The notes: generated from the letters alone by a model not told the origin. 64,000 nucleotides of DNA from Argyresthia goedartella (GCA_949825045.1 OX463812.1:5564661-5628660); one strand, 5' to 3'; shown: positions 1 to 11,952, counted from the stretch's first letter. Program-made: numbers and translations.

Positions 1-2
1 GT

Positions 3-224
3 GTAGTCATATTTTAAGGGGTTGCTAGGGACATCATTCTGAACTACTTTCAGTATCAAACCGATTTGATCAGAGCAACTTTATTTTTCACTTCTCTAAA
101 GTAATCAGCTGACCGCTCAGCCCAAAACTGCAGCGTTAAAAGATGAAGTTGCTCAGATCTGATCAGTTTCGTAGTGAAAGTTAATCAGAATGATGTCCCT
201 ATTAACCCCCAAAGTATGACTTCA
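3..224. repeat. Palindromic MITE-like element
   Basis: Bases 3-83 and 141-224 are imperfect inverted copies (roughly three quarters identical by eye). Both arms carry 'agggacatcattctga' and 'gatcagatctgagcaac'-type blocks facing each other across about 57 bp. There is no coding potential. I see no clear target-site duplication, so the exact ends are uncertain. Confidence 0.7.
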
Positions 225-976
225 ACTTTATGTTCCTGTAAATGAAAAACGAAAAACCAAAAAAGATTCCAACAAACTTAGCTGACCGGGCTTCCCACAC
301 GAGAACAGAAGTTGCCAATATTAAATGAATTTCATATGTCATTGACACTAGCGAAGCCATCCATGATTTTACCTTCAATTTGTCTAAAAAATATGGTAGT
401 ACTTCTTATTCTTCGGCTAGTATTTAATCGCACATCAAAAATACTCATTTTCACAGCAAAAAAGGATCAGCAAAAACATTTTTATATTTTAAGTATTTTT
501 GTTGTTCTTACATGTTCAACATAATACGAAGGATAAAGGAGTTACCCTTCACTTAAGCTACCGCAGTATTTTGCCCTGATATTTGCTGTGCAAATCAGTA
601 TTTGTTGGCTATTTATGACCATGATGTCGCGGCTCGGAACATATCGGTGGTGATTACCTGAACAGCGACGTCAAACAGAAGCAACACCGGCGTACCGTGA
701 CGCACCGACGCGCGACGTAACAAAACACGGCGGGGGGACACCGTCAGCGCCTCTATACTCACCTGCAAGTGTTTATCGCAATTTTAATAGCTCGACTTAT
801 CAACTGCATGTGTTATTAGAGAAACTTTATTTATCACGTTTTATAATATTTTGATACCTAATAAAATAACATTTTGCAGGCCCCTCTTTTGCACGTTTTT
901 GTTTTTTTTTTGTATAGATTTTCAACAAAACCTAACGTGAAATGAAACGAGGGATAATTGATGTAAAACAAAGTTA
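225..976. other. No gene recognised
   Basis: Mostly AT-rich sequence with one GC-rich patch near 640-770. The 70-codon open frame at 312 has no recognisable domain and looks like chance. The TA at 975-976 is the target duplication of the next element. Confidence 0.5.
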
Positions 977-3218
977 CAGATGTAGTGAATAATCCTTTCC
1001 TATCGGCAAAACTCGGAACAACGATAACACCCGAATGGTGCCGATGTGTCTATGAATTACTGTATTATTAAATTACGTGTAGGTATCAAATAAATCGCAT
1101 ACTTTATATATCAATGTCAAATGTCAAATTGCCCGTCTGACGTTTATTACACTGAGATGTTAAAACCACCACGATTCTATCATATAAAGAATTCGTTAGG
1201 TAAACAAAAATATAACTAGTTACTGAGGACGTTTTATTTCAATAAAACGCACTGATAAAAACGAAATTCCGGTTGGGATGATCTAATGATTCTATAAAGA
1301 TTGGAACCCCAAAAGTCTAACTATAAGTCAAAACTACAGAAGGATTTTGCAGACCTTTTTTATAACAATAAATTTTTGTAATTAATTAAAAATACTATGA
1401 CATAACAAAAAAGACACCTCAACATAAAACAAAACAAACCAGCAGAGAAATAAATATAAATAAATATGATTTTCTGATTGGATGAACGACTTCGATTATG
1501 ACAGCGGGATAAGAGGAGGAGGAGCGGGGTGGACAGTGTGATGCGAAACAATACTTCCAACTTCCATATCACAGTCATAATCAGAACTATTTTCTGGTGT
1601 ATCATCGTCAGAGTTTTCATGAACGGTGATTACAAAACTAGCCATATAATTTTTCAACTCAGGTTCGTGTTTTCGGCACTCGTTTTCGCATTTGATAGCG
1701 TGGTCACATACTTTGGCCCAAACATCGGAACCAATCATATTAACCTTTTCCTGTACCAATTGTTTCACAGTAGTCATATTCATACTGATGTTTCTTTTGG
1801 ATACGTTTCCCTTTATTTGAGACCATATGTTTTCAATCGGATTGAAATCAGGATGATATGGTGGCAATCTTAGTACGCTGTGTCCATATTCGTTCATAAG
1901 TTTATCTATAGAGTATTCTACAAAGTCTTGTTTGTACTTGCAAATAATTTCATATATTTCAAGTTTTGTTAATGACGGATCAATCGGAACGTTATGTTTG
2001 GATAGCCAATCAATCATGTCTTGCTTCCTGGTATTTGAATTAGGAGGTTTTTTTACGTACTTATTATGATATGCAGCATTATCTACTACTAGTACCGAAT
2101 GTGGAGCTAAGTTTGGAATGAGTTGATTACGAAGCCATTTTTCATAGTTTTCATTGTTCATCGCGTTATGATAGTCACCTATTTTATCAGTAGACTGATA
2201 CATTAACAATGACCCAGGTATAAGCCCCTTTCTACTACCAGCGTGCACTATTATAAGACGTTGTCCTTTAGAAATTAACTGTTTCACTCCGTTTTCTGAC
2301 GAGTCAGCCCAGCTTTTACCTGCCAAATGTGAGGTATGGATGTATGTTTCATCCATATAAACAATCTCTCTCCCTTGCAATCTGTACTTTTTTATCGCGG
2401 CTAAAAACTTTACTCTTTTTAAACGAACATCATCTTTCTCGATAAGTAATTTTCTGTTGTTTTTTAACTTTTTTATACCGAAATCTCATTTTTCTAAGAA
2501 TTTTTCTTAGCGTAAAGTCACATCCCTTAAAATTTATGGCTTCGGATAACTTGGACTTCAGGGCTTTAATTGTAGGTACTTGTTTGTATATCAAATGGAA
2601 ATTATACACTGATCGGCGTATAACGTTGTAGTCAAAATCGTCAAGACCTAGACAAAATAATTTATTTGGTCTACCCAACTTTGCCGACTTCGGACTATTG
2701 GAGGTGGATTGATTTATGTATTCTTTTTGCAATATTTTATTTACTGTTCGTTGAGAAATTCCACTGGCCTCCGAAACTCGTTTTTGGACTTTACAAAAGT
2801 AAGCAGTATAGTTGGTATGTTTGAATTTATCATTTTCAGTTAAGAAATATAAATAAATATTGAAAATAACTTCGCAGGCTTGCCGATCTAAACGTTTCCC
2901 TTTTCTTAGTGCTTTCGGCATGTCTGTTATAAATTGTTAATGTGGATCGAATAAAATCAATCAAGACTGAAATGTAAAGTCAAAAAAAAAAAAATAGGTG
3001 GCATGCATTAATACACGAGTCCATGAAGTTTATCACAAAATCTAACATAAATATCAACAATATATTTCTGTGGTATTAACTACTCTATATAGATACTTCC
3101 TCTTGCAATGCGACCGTTCCCTACGCTGTCTCGATGGGTACTCTGTGCAGTGAAGTAGTAAGACAAAAACAAACATTTCCGAGAAAATACGAAAGGAAAG
3201 GATTATTCACTACGTCTG
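977..3218 (-). mobile_element. Complete DD82E Tc1/mariner-related transposon
   Basis: Terminal inverted repeats match at 23 of 24 positions: left CAGATGTAGTGAATAATCCT... from 977, right the same with one change ending at 3218. A TA dinucleotide flanks each end (975-976 and 3219-3220), the target duplication of the IS630-Tc1-mariner superfamily. The 2242-bp element contains one minus-strand transposase, broken by a single frameshift. Spacing between the second and third catalytic residues is 82, which fits the DD82E group (reported, as I recall, under the name Sailor). Confidence 0.9.
1496..2921 (-). pseudogene. DD82E transposase, one frameshift
   Basis: Would cut and paste the surrounding element in the nucleus. 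The N-terminal part (2921-2430, 163 codons) is basic and has a helix-turn-helix around residues 45-75 (...SEASGISQRTVNKIL...). The catalytic part (2380-1496, with open frame extending back to about 2450) has the triad: Asp in YMDETYIH, Asp in LVVDNAAYH, Glu in NPIENIW. I count 82 residues between the last two, much longer than the 34-39 of classical Tc1/mariner. The C-terminus is acidic (HENSDDDTPENSSDYD). The two parts are in different frames; the shift lies near 2440-2475, beside homopolymer T runs, so a one- or two-base indel explains it. All catalytic residues remain, so it may be only recently inactive, or the shift could be a base-calling error. Confidence 0.85.
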
Positions 3219-3599
3219 TAGTGCATTCGAGTCAGGTCAGAAAACAGTTAAGTTGTAGAATTCCCTTGTTAAGTTTCCAAAAACCTTCGTAAGCGCAGAC
3301 CGCTCCTCCCATATTAGAACATTGTCTGAGCCGAGAGCACTAACATCTGACAGATCGGAAAAGTGTTCGAATTCAGATGAAATATACCATGTCATTGTAC
3401 AAGTCCTGGAGCTTGGAAGAATTTCGTTCTTGTTTTATTTCTGACGAACAGAGTTTTCTCCGCGTTAATTGTCTTCACAAATATTCATAACAAAATAGAC
3501 AGAAAATCAATATAACATGTCTTATAAATAATCCCTCTCAAATAATACGCACAACCGCTTTGTTTTACAAACAAGCAACGGATGTTACCTGAGATTTTC
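3219..3599. other. No gene recognised
   Basis: AT-rich spacer between the DD82E element and the diverged tandem repeats; I see no open frame, domain or repeat structure here. Confidence 0.5.
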
Positions 3600-4055
3600 A
3601 CTCATTTATACAAAAGTAATATTGGAAAAGGAAACGGAAGTTTAAATACTAGTCATATTTGACTAAGCTATCATGATATCAATGTACAATTCACATAGCA
3701 ACCGGAAAGGGAAATTCAAATATTAAATTAATTAATTTAGTTGGGACGTATGTCATGATACTTGAAATATTATTACTGGAAAGCGGAAATACAGAACTAA
3801 ATATGAAATAAATATTTATACCTGAAAAGGAAGTTAAAAGAGCAACCGGAAAAGAGATTTAGTATTGAACACATTTTTTAGTAGGATTTCATAATAGCTA
3901 AAATATTATCACTGGGAAACGGAAGTTCAGATAAATAATACAAAATAATATTTGTACCGGAAAAGGAAGTTTACAAAGCAGCCGTACAAGAGATTATTGG
4001 ATAAATTAATTAGGATGTCATGATTACTGACATTTAATATTATAATTTCTAACTG
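3600..4055. repeat. Diverged tandem repeat, about 140 bp unit
   Basis: Three degenerate units share 'ggaaaaggaagtt', 'agcaaccggaaaagagatt' and 'tgtcatgat...aatattatyactgg' blocks. The 'agca(a/g)ccg' anchor occurs at about 3697, 3841 and 3977, giving periods near 144 and 136 bp. Confidence 0.6.
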
Positions 4056-4305
4056 TGCTAAGTTATTTATCAAGACATGCATTGGCACCGACGACGGATG
4101 ACGCTAATACAATTGAAAACATTTTAAATGCCTGACCCCCTAATTTTAATAGCTAATTAAAAAGTTTGTCGAGAGCTTAAGGGATTTTCATTTTACCATT
4201 TTTCAAAATTTTGATCTTTCATATTTAAATAAATTGTTAAGTCTTGAGTTTTTCGAAAAAGTTGATGTTGGCAAAACAAATCGAACGCACGGCTATGCTA
4301 AATAC

Positions 4306-5316
4306 CACAGACCAGATATCGAGATAAACAGCGAAAGTCTACCTACTTCGCGTGTTTTTAATAGGCGTACTTCGCTCATCCCGGCTCAGTCGCTCTCTGG
4401 ATGTTCGAATGTAAGCCGTGTACTAATAAAAATACAAATGCCTTACTGTGCCGTTGTGAATTGCAAAAACTCAAGCAATGTTTTTTCCAAAGAAAACGAC
4501 GGCGTTACCTTTCATACGTAAGTAATTTTATTTCTGAAATTAGCCTAATTTATTTAATAATCAATTATTTTTAATTTCGAGTAGCGTCTCCCGTTTTTAC
4601 TGAGATAGGTTGAACCATAGCGTATATTTCCCATGGACTTCATCCACTGCTGCTTCCACTTTACACAATTCATGGATATCTCTTTCGTAGCCCTCAATGA
4701 ACAGTGAAGCAAACTATACTTTCGTTAACCTTACAGTTGCATGGTACAGTCGATTTGCTCATTTTTCTGTCGATTTAATCAGATAGTGCTGTACAATGCG
4801 ACGATTCTTGCAAAATCGCTGGACGATTCGATTTTGTTGACGGAAGAATGATAATTCTGAGTTGCATTTTCATTGCAATCTATATTTTAGTATATGGGAA
4901 ATCTGATACTATTCCACAGTTTAAGATCGATTCGAGTTACTGAATAAGGGGGCTGGACGGATTTACACATGAATAATAAAAGGTAAATAGGTACTACAGA
5001 CAAATACATACTTTAACACTCTATGATGTGATATCCAGGTGCGATGCTACGATACGATCTCCCGCTCGAAACACTGCCGGCTTACTGACAAAAAGGCAAC
5101 GCGGTAGGTACGTGGTCGTGGTAGGTAGGAGATTCCCGCAGCAGCGCTCATTTTGAATCGATTTGGCGGCGCGCCTTTGACTCTGTTTCACGATTAACAT
5201 GCCAACCCATCACTAAAAGGCGCTCGTGACGTCACAGTAGGTAGTGAAAAAGGTACACGGTTGGTTCTCATACATTCGACCGTGTTTGCTGCGTCTATCT
5301 CGATATCTGGTCTGTG
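4306..5316 (+). mobile_element. Non-autonomous P-like element, 8-bp TSD
   Basis: The ends are inverted repeats beginning CACAGACCAGATATCGAGAT (left from 4306, right ending at 5316). Identical 8-bp copies of CTAAATAC flank them at 4298-4305 and 5317-5324. An 8-bp duplication, ends starting with CA, and a THAP-coding first exon (4438-4517) are together the signature of the P superfamily. At 1011 bp it is far too short for a full transposase, so it is an internally deleted copy. Confidence 0.9.
4438..4517 (+). CDS. THAP-domain first exon (P-like element)
   Basis: Starts at ATG 4438 and reads MPYCAVVNCKNSS...GVTFHT, the start of a THAP zinc finger (C-x4-C with a downstream TFH). It ends at a strong donor, GTAAGT, at 4518. 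The splice position and spacing match the THAP exon of the second P-like element at 6476. I find no matching second exon (FP...RR.W.. or CS.HF) before the right end of this element, so the gene is a remnant. THAP domains bind the transposon ends. Confidence 0.75.
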
Positions 5317-5324
5317 CTAAATAC

Positions 5325-5610
5325 GATACAAGTTAGATGTTATGGTGACATTGACAGCTAGTGTCAGCTAGTATTTTTTTTATGCTAGACAAAGGTATTT
5401 TTAGTTCTTCTACCTACATCCTCGATATCTGAATTATTTTCAAAGTATCTTTAAAACGAATGAATAGAAATATATATTTAAATGTGTTTCGTATTCATTC
5501 AAATATATCACAATGGACATTAAATATTTTTCCTAAACAAAAATGAAATGTTGTCAATTGCACCACCACAGCCATCGCCATATATTAATAAGAAGAAGTA
5601 AATAGAATTT
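5325..5610. other. No gene recognised
   Basis: Spacer between the first P-like element and a tandem repeat; AT-rich, no supported feature. Confidence 0.4.
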
Positions 5611-5770
5611 GACAACCTCGACAGGTAGACAGCCTCCAACTACATCACAGCTATATGCACAACCTCGACAGGTAGACAGCCTCCAACTACATCACAGCTA
5701 TATGCAATCAGTTGACAACCTCGACAGGTAGACAGCCTCCAACTACATCACAGCTTAATGCAATCAGTTT
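5611..5770. repeat. Three-copy tandem repeat, 47-56 bp
   Basis: The block containing 'acctcgacaggtagacagcc' and 'tccaactacatcacagct' occurs three times, starting near 5611, 5660 and 5714. Core sequences are almost identical. Units differ by a 9-bp 'atcagttga' tail, so the periods are 47 and 56 bp. Confidence 0.9.
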
Positions 5771-6329
5771 TTGCGATAAAAGGCGAACGAGATTGATGAA
5801 TAGCTCTATCCCTCTGACAAGTCAAATTACGTCACTTCCGCTTTAGGTCCCTTTTCGCGCCAAACTGTCACTGTCGGTGTGATAATTCAAGATCAGTTGA
5901 GAAATAAACTCCTAAGTGAATGTGACGAAACAAACATTTGGTTTATTTCTCATGTACCTAAATATATTTGTTTCAACACTCTCTAAAATGCGCATATATT
6001 TTACGGCTATGAAATGAATTGTGAATCATAATTTTACAGAAGTGGACTTATATTTAAACGAGTATGGTTTAACTACACCGTTGCTTTCAGTGGATATTGA
6101 TTTATATTCGAAATAGAATCTGAACTCATACGTAAGGGTGTTTTTTCAAAAATAGTATGAAATGTTCCCATAACATCTGTGAAGATAGTATCCGAAAGTG
6201 ACTCATCTGGTCAATTTTTAGAAGTGTTCAGGAAAACGCAATAGTCTCCAGTAAGTAAGTATGAAATCCCATTACATACAGTGAACGATTATACCATAGA
6301 AACATACCTTACGCTGTATTTTGACGCAA

Positions 6330-6361
6330 CGAGAAATCAACCCATTTGGGTTGATTTCTCG
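6330..6361. repeat. Perfect 14-bp hairpin
   Basis: CGAGAAATCAACCC and its exact reverse complement flank a 4-base ATTT loop, about 50 bp inside the left end of the P-like element. It is followed directly by a second small palindrome, 'gcccatttgggc'. Confidence 0.85.
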
Positions 6362-6475
6362 CCCATTTGGGCGGGGTGTAAATGCTCAACCTAAGGAGGT
6401 TTCAGTCCGGTCCTTGACGCATGCGAGTGTATATGGCTCACCGGGCTCTTTATAACAAGATTATTTTAATTCAAA

Positions 6476-7160
6476 ATGCCTGCATGTGCAGTGAAGTGGT
6501 GTAAGAACCATACAGATCGTCGCCTTAGGGACAGTGGGATCACTTTTCACGTGTAAGTACGTGGACAAATTCAGTAAAACCAAAAAATAATAAATCAGAT
6601 TTTATCTAGGGGGATGGTGTTATGCCAAATAAAGCAGGTAGTTGAATGCACGTAACTGCCACCGCATATGAAAAAAGGCGTGATGCTATATTAGGTTACA
6701 TTATGTTGACAATTCATTGTTGTTGTTCTATTAATTAAGTTTAAAAATAATAATGTAGCGTCTCGCCTTTTTTCATAGGGGGAGGCAGAGGTGCATCTTT
6801 GCTCACGTTTAGCTATTAATTCAATACTCCATTTTTGCTCAACAGATGGCTAGCCCATCGCCACAGCTATGGAAATTGAAGGTTTCATCGCGATATTTTC
6901 CATCAACTTTTGAAAAAATATAGTAAAAATATTTGAATATTGTTCTTTTCCATTTAGATTCCCTCAAGACCCTAGTCGTAGAGAACGATGGGTAAAAGGC
7001 GTTCAATTAGAAAGACGTGAGAAATCACTCTCACGTCTTTCTAATTGAACGCCTTTTCATTCCTAGCAAAAATGCCGTAATATGTTCAATGCATTTTAAA
7101 GGTGAAGATTTCTATTACACAAAGAAGAAGGGATTCAGGATGATTAATAAAACCGTTTAG
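6476..7160 (+). pseudogene. THAP-domain gene of P-like element, broken
   Basis: Exon 1 (6476-6552) reads MPACAVKWCKNH...GITFHV and ends at donor GTAAGT. Exon 2 begins after TTTAG at 6957 and reads FPQDPSRRERWVKGVQLERR. The final THAP ligands follow in VICSMHFKGEDF near 7085-7125. Together these give the full C2CH set (C..C in exon 1, C..H in exon 2) and the conserved FP. Between them a 28-nt inverted copy of the preceding sequence has been inserted (7030-7057), which creates a TGA and destroys the frame. Removing exactly 28 nt restores the reading SFIPSKNAVICS, the usual spacing for the family. The role would be sequence-specific DNA binding by the transposase. Confidence 0.8.
6994..7057. repeat. 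Perfect 28-bp hairpin inside THAP exon
   Basis: 6994-7021 and 7030-7057 are exact reverse complements separated by AAATCACT. The left arm is the original coding sequence (KGVQLERRE); the right arm is an inverted copy that interrupts it. Confidence 0.95.
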
Positions 7161-8747
7161 TTGTTAATTCAATACTCCATTTTTGCTTTACAGAGTTTAT
7201 TTTTGTACCGACATGAGAATCACCGACTTCTATGAAAATGTTCCCTCTCGACACAAATCTAGCCGACATGAGAAAAACATCAACAAATATACATGTTGTT
7301 TGATACCTACGTAATCTACACAAGATAACCTTTTCAAAACAATAAAAACATTAGTATGTTCTTATAGAAACAATTCAATATTCACCATAAAAGCTCAGAA
7401 AAGATCAGTCAAAAATCGCGCGCGAGAAAAAGTGATTTTGTTTTATCCAGTCTGAATATTTTTTTCAACGAAAGACCACAGACAAATATGTTCATGGTAG
7501 AGTATGACTAATGCCGCATTTACACTTGCGAATCATGCCAACATTATGCACTAAAATTGTACCAAAATACTTGTTTGTTAACACCGCGCATCAATAGCCG
7601 TGCGTGGTAACCAACGGTATTTTGACTTTGCAGCTATTGATGCGTTCGTATACTGAGGATATCTTATAAATTATATTATAGGTATACCTTTAATGAGTTC
7701 ACCTGCTGCTTTTCCTCCGTAATAACATATTTATAAATATTTGGATTCTTTAATAATGTTTCTTTTCAGAACTTGCTGGCATATTGTTTAGCGTTTAGTA
7801 TTTGTTTTTCAACTTGACTTACTTGAACTTGAAAATTGTGTGTAAACTGTGAAAAATAAAAATATTTTACTTAAATGAGTACACTTTTTTCCTAATTTTC
7901 ATTCGTTTTAATGAAACCAAAAAAATCTCGTCTAGCCTTTTAGTGAAAGCCCAATGAATGATAGTATTTTAGCTCTCTAACCGTTTCGGAGATACCTAAT
8001 AATTGATTAGAATTTACGTTTTTTTATCTTTGGAAAATAGTGATTTACAATTTATTTTCAGCTTAGCGAAGTCGTTCTGTAGAACTATTTTACACAAGTA
8101 TAATTTTGCTGGTTCATTATCGCATGAAGCCAACCAACGATGACGCGACGATGACAGTGAGTGAAGCACTGCGTATCTGTCACTGTATTTCAGCCTGTCA
8201 CGGCTGGCCTAGTGTTGCATGAAGACCAATCAGGAGCCATTTACGATTTGTGATAATTTCATTGGTTATATTTTACTTGTTAGTCAAGTGAAGGTCCGTG
8301 CTCTTTTTTGTACCATTTTAGACTGACAATATGTTCGAAGGGCGTCTTCTATGGTATAATCGTTCACTGATTACATACCATAATATTTAAATATAGAACT
8401 AAAAAGTGTCCAGTAAGTAAGTATGAAATCCCATTACATACCATAATATTTAAATATAGAACAATTTTTTCTGCAAAGATAAACTAAGGAGGTTATTGGC
8501 AGTTAAGGGCCTTTAATAAAAAGGGGAGGTACCATAGAGGTTGACGTGTCCGGATTGCACTTATATTGCACGATGTAAAATGGCGGCAAACTCAGTTCAT
8601 TTGTATTTTTTACTATTTTGATACTAATTAGGAATTAGGAATTCGAAACTAACAGAAGAAAAAGATTAATAAAATAAAATATTCACAATAAACATAAATG
8701 GTTTTATTTTTGAGAAAAGCACTATACACGCCTCGACCATAAGTGCC

Positions 8748-8828
8748 ATCCTGGCCTCGTATTATAGCCGGACCTCGCTCGGCTTCGGCTCGGCTGGCTA
8801 AATCATACTCGTCCAGGATGGCTTACTT
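8748..8828. repeat. GC-rich inverted repeat
   Basis: 'taagtgccatcctggcctcgt' and an inverted, slightly diverged copy ending 'ccaggatggctta' flank a loop rich in CTCGG/CGGCT. The composition is unlike its AT-rich surroundings. Confidence 0.65.
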
Positions 8829-8829
8829 A

Positions 8830-11279
8830 CTGGTCTCTGCAGTAATGTACTTTTAGTTGCGATATAGGATTTGAAATAATAGACGCAATTTGTATTCTAG
8901 TTTATTATTTGACAGTTATTTGATAACAGTTTAGGTTTCAGCAGCTATAACTCATGTGCCTGGGTTTTGTTCTGCTTTTATGTAATCATAAATTACTCCC
9001 TGCATTTTTTAGCGTTTCCAAAAGTGTGGGAATGGAATGCTGAGATTGGCTAATTTTCAAGGCTTGGGATTGTTAATAAAACTGTTTGACAGGGGTTTTT
9101 TGTGACAGTGAATATAGGTCAATAAGCGGTAGCTGACGTGAGAATTGAGACAGGTTCAAGACCAATCCTGCAGTGTAAATACTAGGATTGGAGTCACTCG
9201 TTCATTCTAGGATCACTGAATGGTCTTTCAATTATCATTCGTGGTGATAATATTGCAAGTGTGGGATAACGATGTTTGTGTTTCTCGCGTCGTTAAGATA
9301 GAGGGTTGTCTTGGAGTGGAGCTTTTATAGACTGTATTAGGAGACTCTGAGGCGTGATAGTATGTAGTGATTTATTTGTGGTTCAGTGTTACATTGGCGT
9401 TATAATGATAATTGTCTCTTACTATTTCTGTTGGTTAGACCTAGAGATGGAACCTAGCCCCTAGGTTCTAGATTTCCGGCTGCCAAAGCGAGAGAGGATC
9501 GTTCACGTTTGCGCAAATCATCGACGATAAAGATTATTTATAGTTCTAAAGATTTTAATATAAGTTATGTTTTGCATTCGTAATACGGGTTTTATTTTAC
9601 GATTTTCAAATTTGTCAATTTAATGCGTCTTCAATTAATTTGTTCTCATGATAGATTTTAAATGCAATTTGCGGAGACTTCAAAATTGCCAGGCCTTTCT
9701 ATTCTTATTCTCGTATATCTTTTAACTTAACGATTAAATTACATAATTAAGATTATTTTGGTAGGGAGATTAAACACATTTATTCTAATATTTTAAAAGA
9801 CAAAATAGGTCTCCGAAATTCGTATGACTACAGTTAATAACGTTATTTTCTTCTCACTCTTGAAATACCTAAATACTTATAAAACTATCTAACAAATTAA
9901 ATATCTTTGATTGTGGCTATTTTGATCTTTCTTTTCTTGTCCGTCTATCATGTTCGTTGGCCTACCTAACTTTACATTAAATGACAAACATGTTCTAATT
10001 CCATATAGCATGTAGATTGACGTGTTTACTTGGTCATTCACAAAACACACACATACAAATTTACTCTACAAGAAGCTGACTGAATGCCTGTGGATGGCCT
10101 AAAATCCGTTAGAATCAAACCTACACACACGCTACATTATCAATCTAGTGACCTAAGTAGTTACGCTGAATTTAACACTCTACTAGATTCTATACGGCCT
10201 AAGGTTTATTAGCAGTCATTCTCCCCTTCTGAAACGCTTCCGATTCAGAAGTTCGATCATTCTTACTGCATTGGTAGTTGGACTTGTGGTATCTATTTTC
10301 CAAAGGCTGTTACAGCTTTGAGTATTATCGGGTTCATCCTTTTTGTCGTAAGCAGATAGGCCCTAGACTTCTTCTGATTCATAGACTAAAGAACTACTCA
10401 CATACCCCGATTAAAGGATGGATTTGTATGATTCGGGTTGAATTGACATTGTAGTACAGACCCTGGTCGCATCATTCAGGGACGCTTATCGCCCCTATTT
10501 AGAGTGAAGTTTACTTCGCTGTAGAATTCCTGTAGACAGCCTGTAATCCATTAGAATCAAACCTACACATACGCTACATTATTAATCTAATGACCTAAGA
10601 ACGCTAAATTTACATTTACATTAAACTAATACATTACATTACAATATTTTTTTTCAAAATTTAATGAATTTATGAAACATTTACATTACATTACATACAT
10701 TTCCTAAAACTAATTTATATATAAAAATATCGGGATGAATACCCTAATGATTTCGGAATAATACATATTTCTCAAGATAACCTCTATACGGAGTATGTCA
10801 GCAAACATATTAGACTGATGGACGAGAGAAATCACAATATCAAATCATATAAATATATATCTATACTTAGTTGATAGGAAGGGAAATAAATTCGAGAGGG
10901 ATTTGAGTTGATTCAGGTGCTGGTGTATTCAGTTGGCTAATTAGAGATCTCCAGCAGTCTTAAGTATTGCAGACAGATTGCATACGGGAATGTCCTGGAG
11001 GAGGATAACGCAAAACGGCGAAAGATTATGCCAAAAGCGAAAAAACTTTAGGTTATTACTATGACAACGTTTACAGTCCTACCCTTAGACTCACTTACAA
11101 CTTTGGCCCAATCATCTAAATAAGATATTCGCAATCGTTGGTATTAGAATCCTTCCAATTGCAGAAGTATTCCAAGAAAAATACTTAAGGGTTTAATTTC
11201 GTTTGAGGTTAAGTCGATGGTTATATCTTTAAATGATTAATTCTTTAAATCGTTACAGCAAGAACCTTACAGCAATTTC
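8830..11279. other. Long stretch without a supported gene
   Basis: No convincing open frame or splice-linked exon was found on either strand. The only structure I can support is the pair of direct repeats at 10078 and 10521. Confidence 0.5.
10078..10616. repeat. Diverged direct repeats, about 95 bp, 440 bp apart
   Basis: Bases 10078-10180 and 10521-10616 share 'ttagaatcaaacctacaca', 'acgctacatta' and 'gacctaag', roughly 80% identical. Nothing between them looks like a transposon gene. Confidence 0.65.
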
Positions 11280-11319
11280 CAAACTTAGCGATAGCTAATG
11301 TTTACCTGAGAAATAGTCG

Positions 11320-11640
11320 CAGACTAGTCGCGCCACGGTTTAGACTCGCGAAGGTTAGCAATTCTTTCAAAGGTCGGTGCATTCTCTACTACAACAAAAT
11401 ACCAGAGATTTTGAAATTCCCATTTGAGCAATTTAAAAACCATGTGAAAGCGACTTTGTCGAAAAAGGGATATTACAATGTTCAAGATTACTTAAATGAC
11501 GGTACTGTATTGGGTTAATCTAACTCAACACAGACCTCGCTGTTCATAATATTTTAATAATGTCCTGCTTATTAATTACAATAATTCATATTGTATTCAT
11601 GTTTTTGTTGTTTGTTTCCTATTCAAAAGGTCACGATTTA
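11320..11640 (+). pseudogene. 3' end of a LINE, reverse transcriptase C-terminus
   Basis: An open frame from about 11320 to a stop at 11518 encodes RRLVAPRFRL...GRCILYYNKIP...EQFKNHVKATL, the extreme C-terminal tail typical of CR1/jockey-type LINE proteins. The coding end and 3' UTR ('gggttaatct', 'cctgcttattaat') match the minus-strand copy at 63.1-63.3 kb, so both belong to one family. The copy is 5'-truncated; no RT catalytic region precedes it. Confidence 0.75.
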
Positions 11641-11952
11641 TTTTGAAAAAATATTAAAAGTTAGATTAAAATATGTAATACTTTTATCCGACTGCACCAG
11701 AAGGAGGGTAACTTTATCATGGAAAATGATAATTCCTAGGAACATGCAGATGAAGTTGCGGGCATTAGCTAGTTTATAATAATTCACATCGTAATATATT
11801 TTTAGTTAAACCTAGTTTTTAGTTACGTGTTTTTCTAGACTCTTTGGTTATTAACTCATCACAGTTTCAATTTTTTTTTTATTAGGTGTCAGAAAAGCCC
11901 CTACTCATGTTTCCCCGATGTTTATTGTTTATCCGAATTCATGAAAAGGCCA

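Larger units (their letters stand above)
6279..8369 (+). mobile_element. P-like element with THAP exons, 8-bp TSD
   Basis: The ends are perfect 23-bp inverted repeats beginning CAGTGAACGATTATACCATA (left from 6279, right ending at 8369). The 8-bp target duplication ATTACATA is at 6271-6278 and 8370-8377. The 2091-bp element carries a THAP domain in two exons (6476-6552 and 6958-about 7160). I recognise no transposase core after that, so it appears internally deleted. The TIR differs from that of the element at 4306, so this is a separate P-like family. Confidence 0.92.
6245..8462. repeat. Tandem duplication used as P-element target
   Basis: A unit of about 55-65 bp containing 'gtaagtaagtatgaaatccc' and 'ataatatttaaatatagaac' occurs once split (6245-6278 plus 8378-8400, with the P-like element between) and again intact at 8407-8462. 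The element therefore landed inside one copy of a pre-existing two-copy tandem repeat. Confidence 0.8.

Noticed and set aside
4234..4521. 95-codon open frame starting upstream of the first P-like element
   Set aside because: Its first half lies outside the element and is out of context; only the THAP exon from ATG 4438, ending at the GTAAGT donor, is supported.
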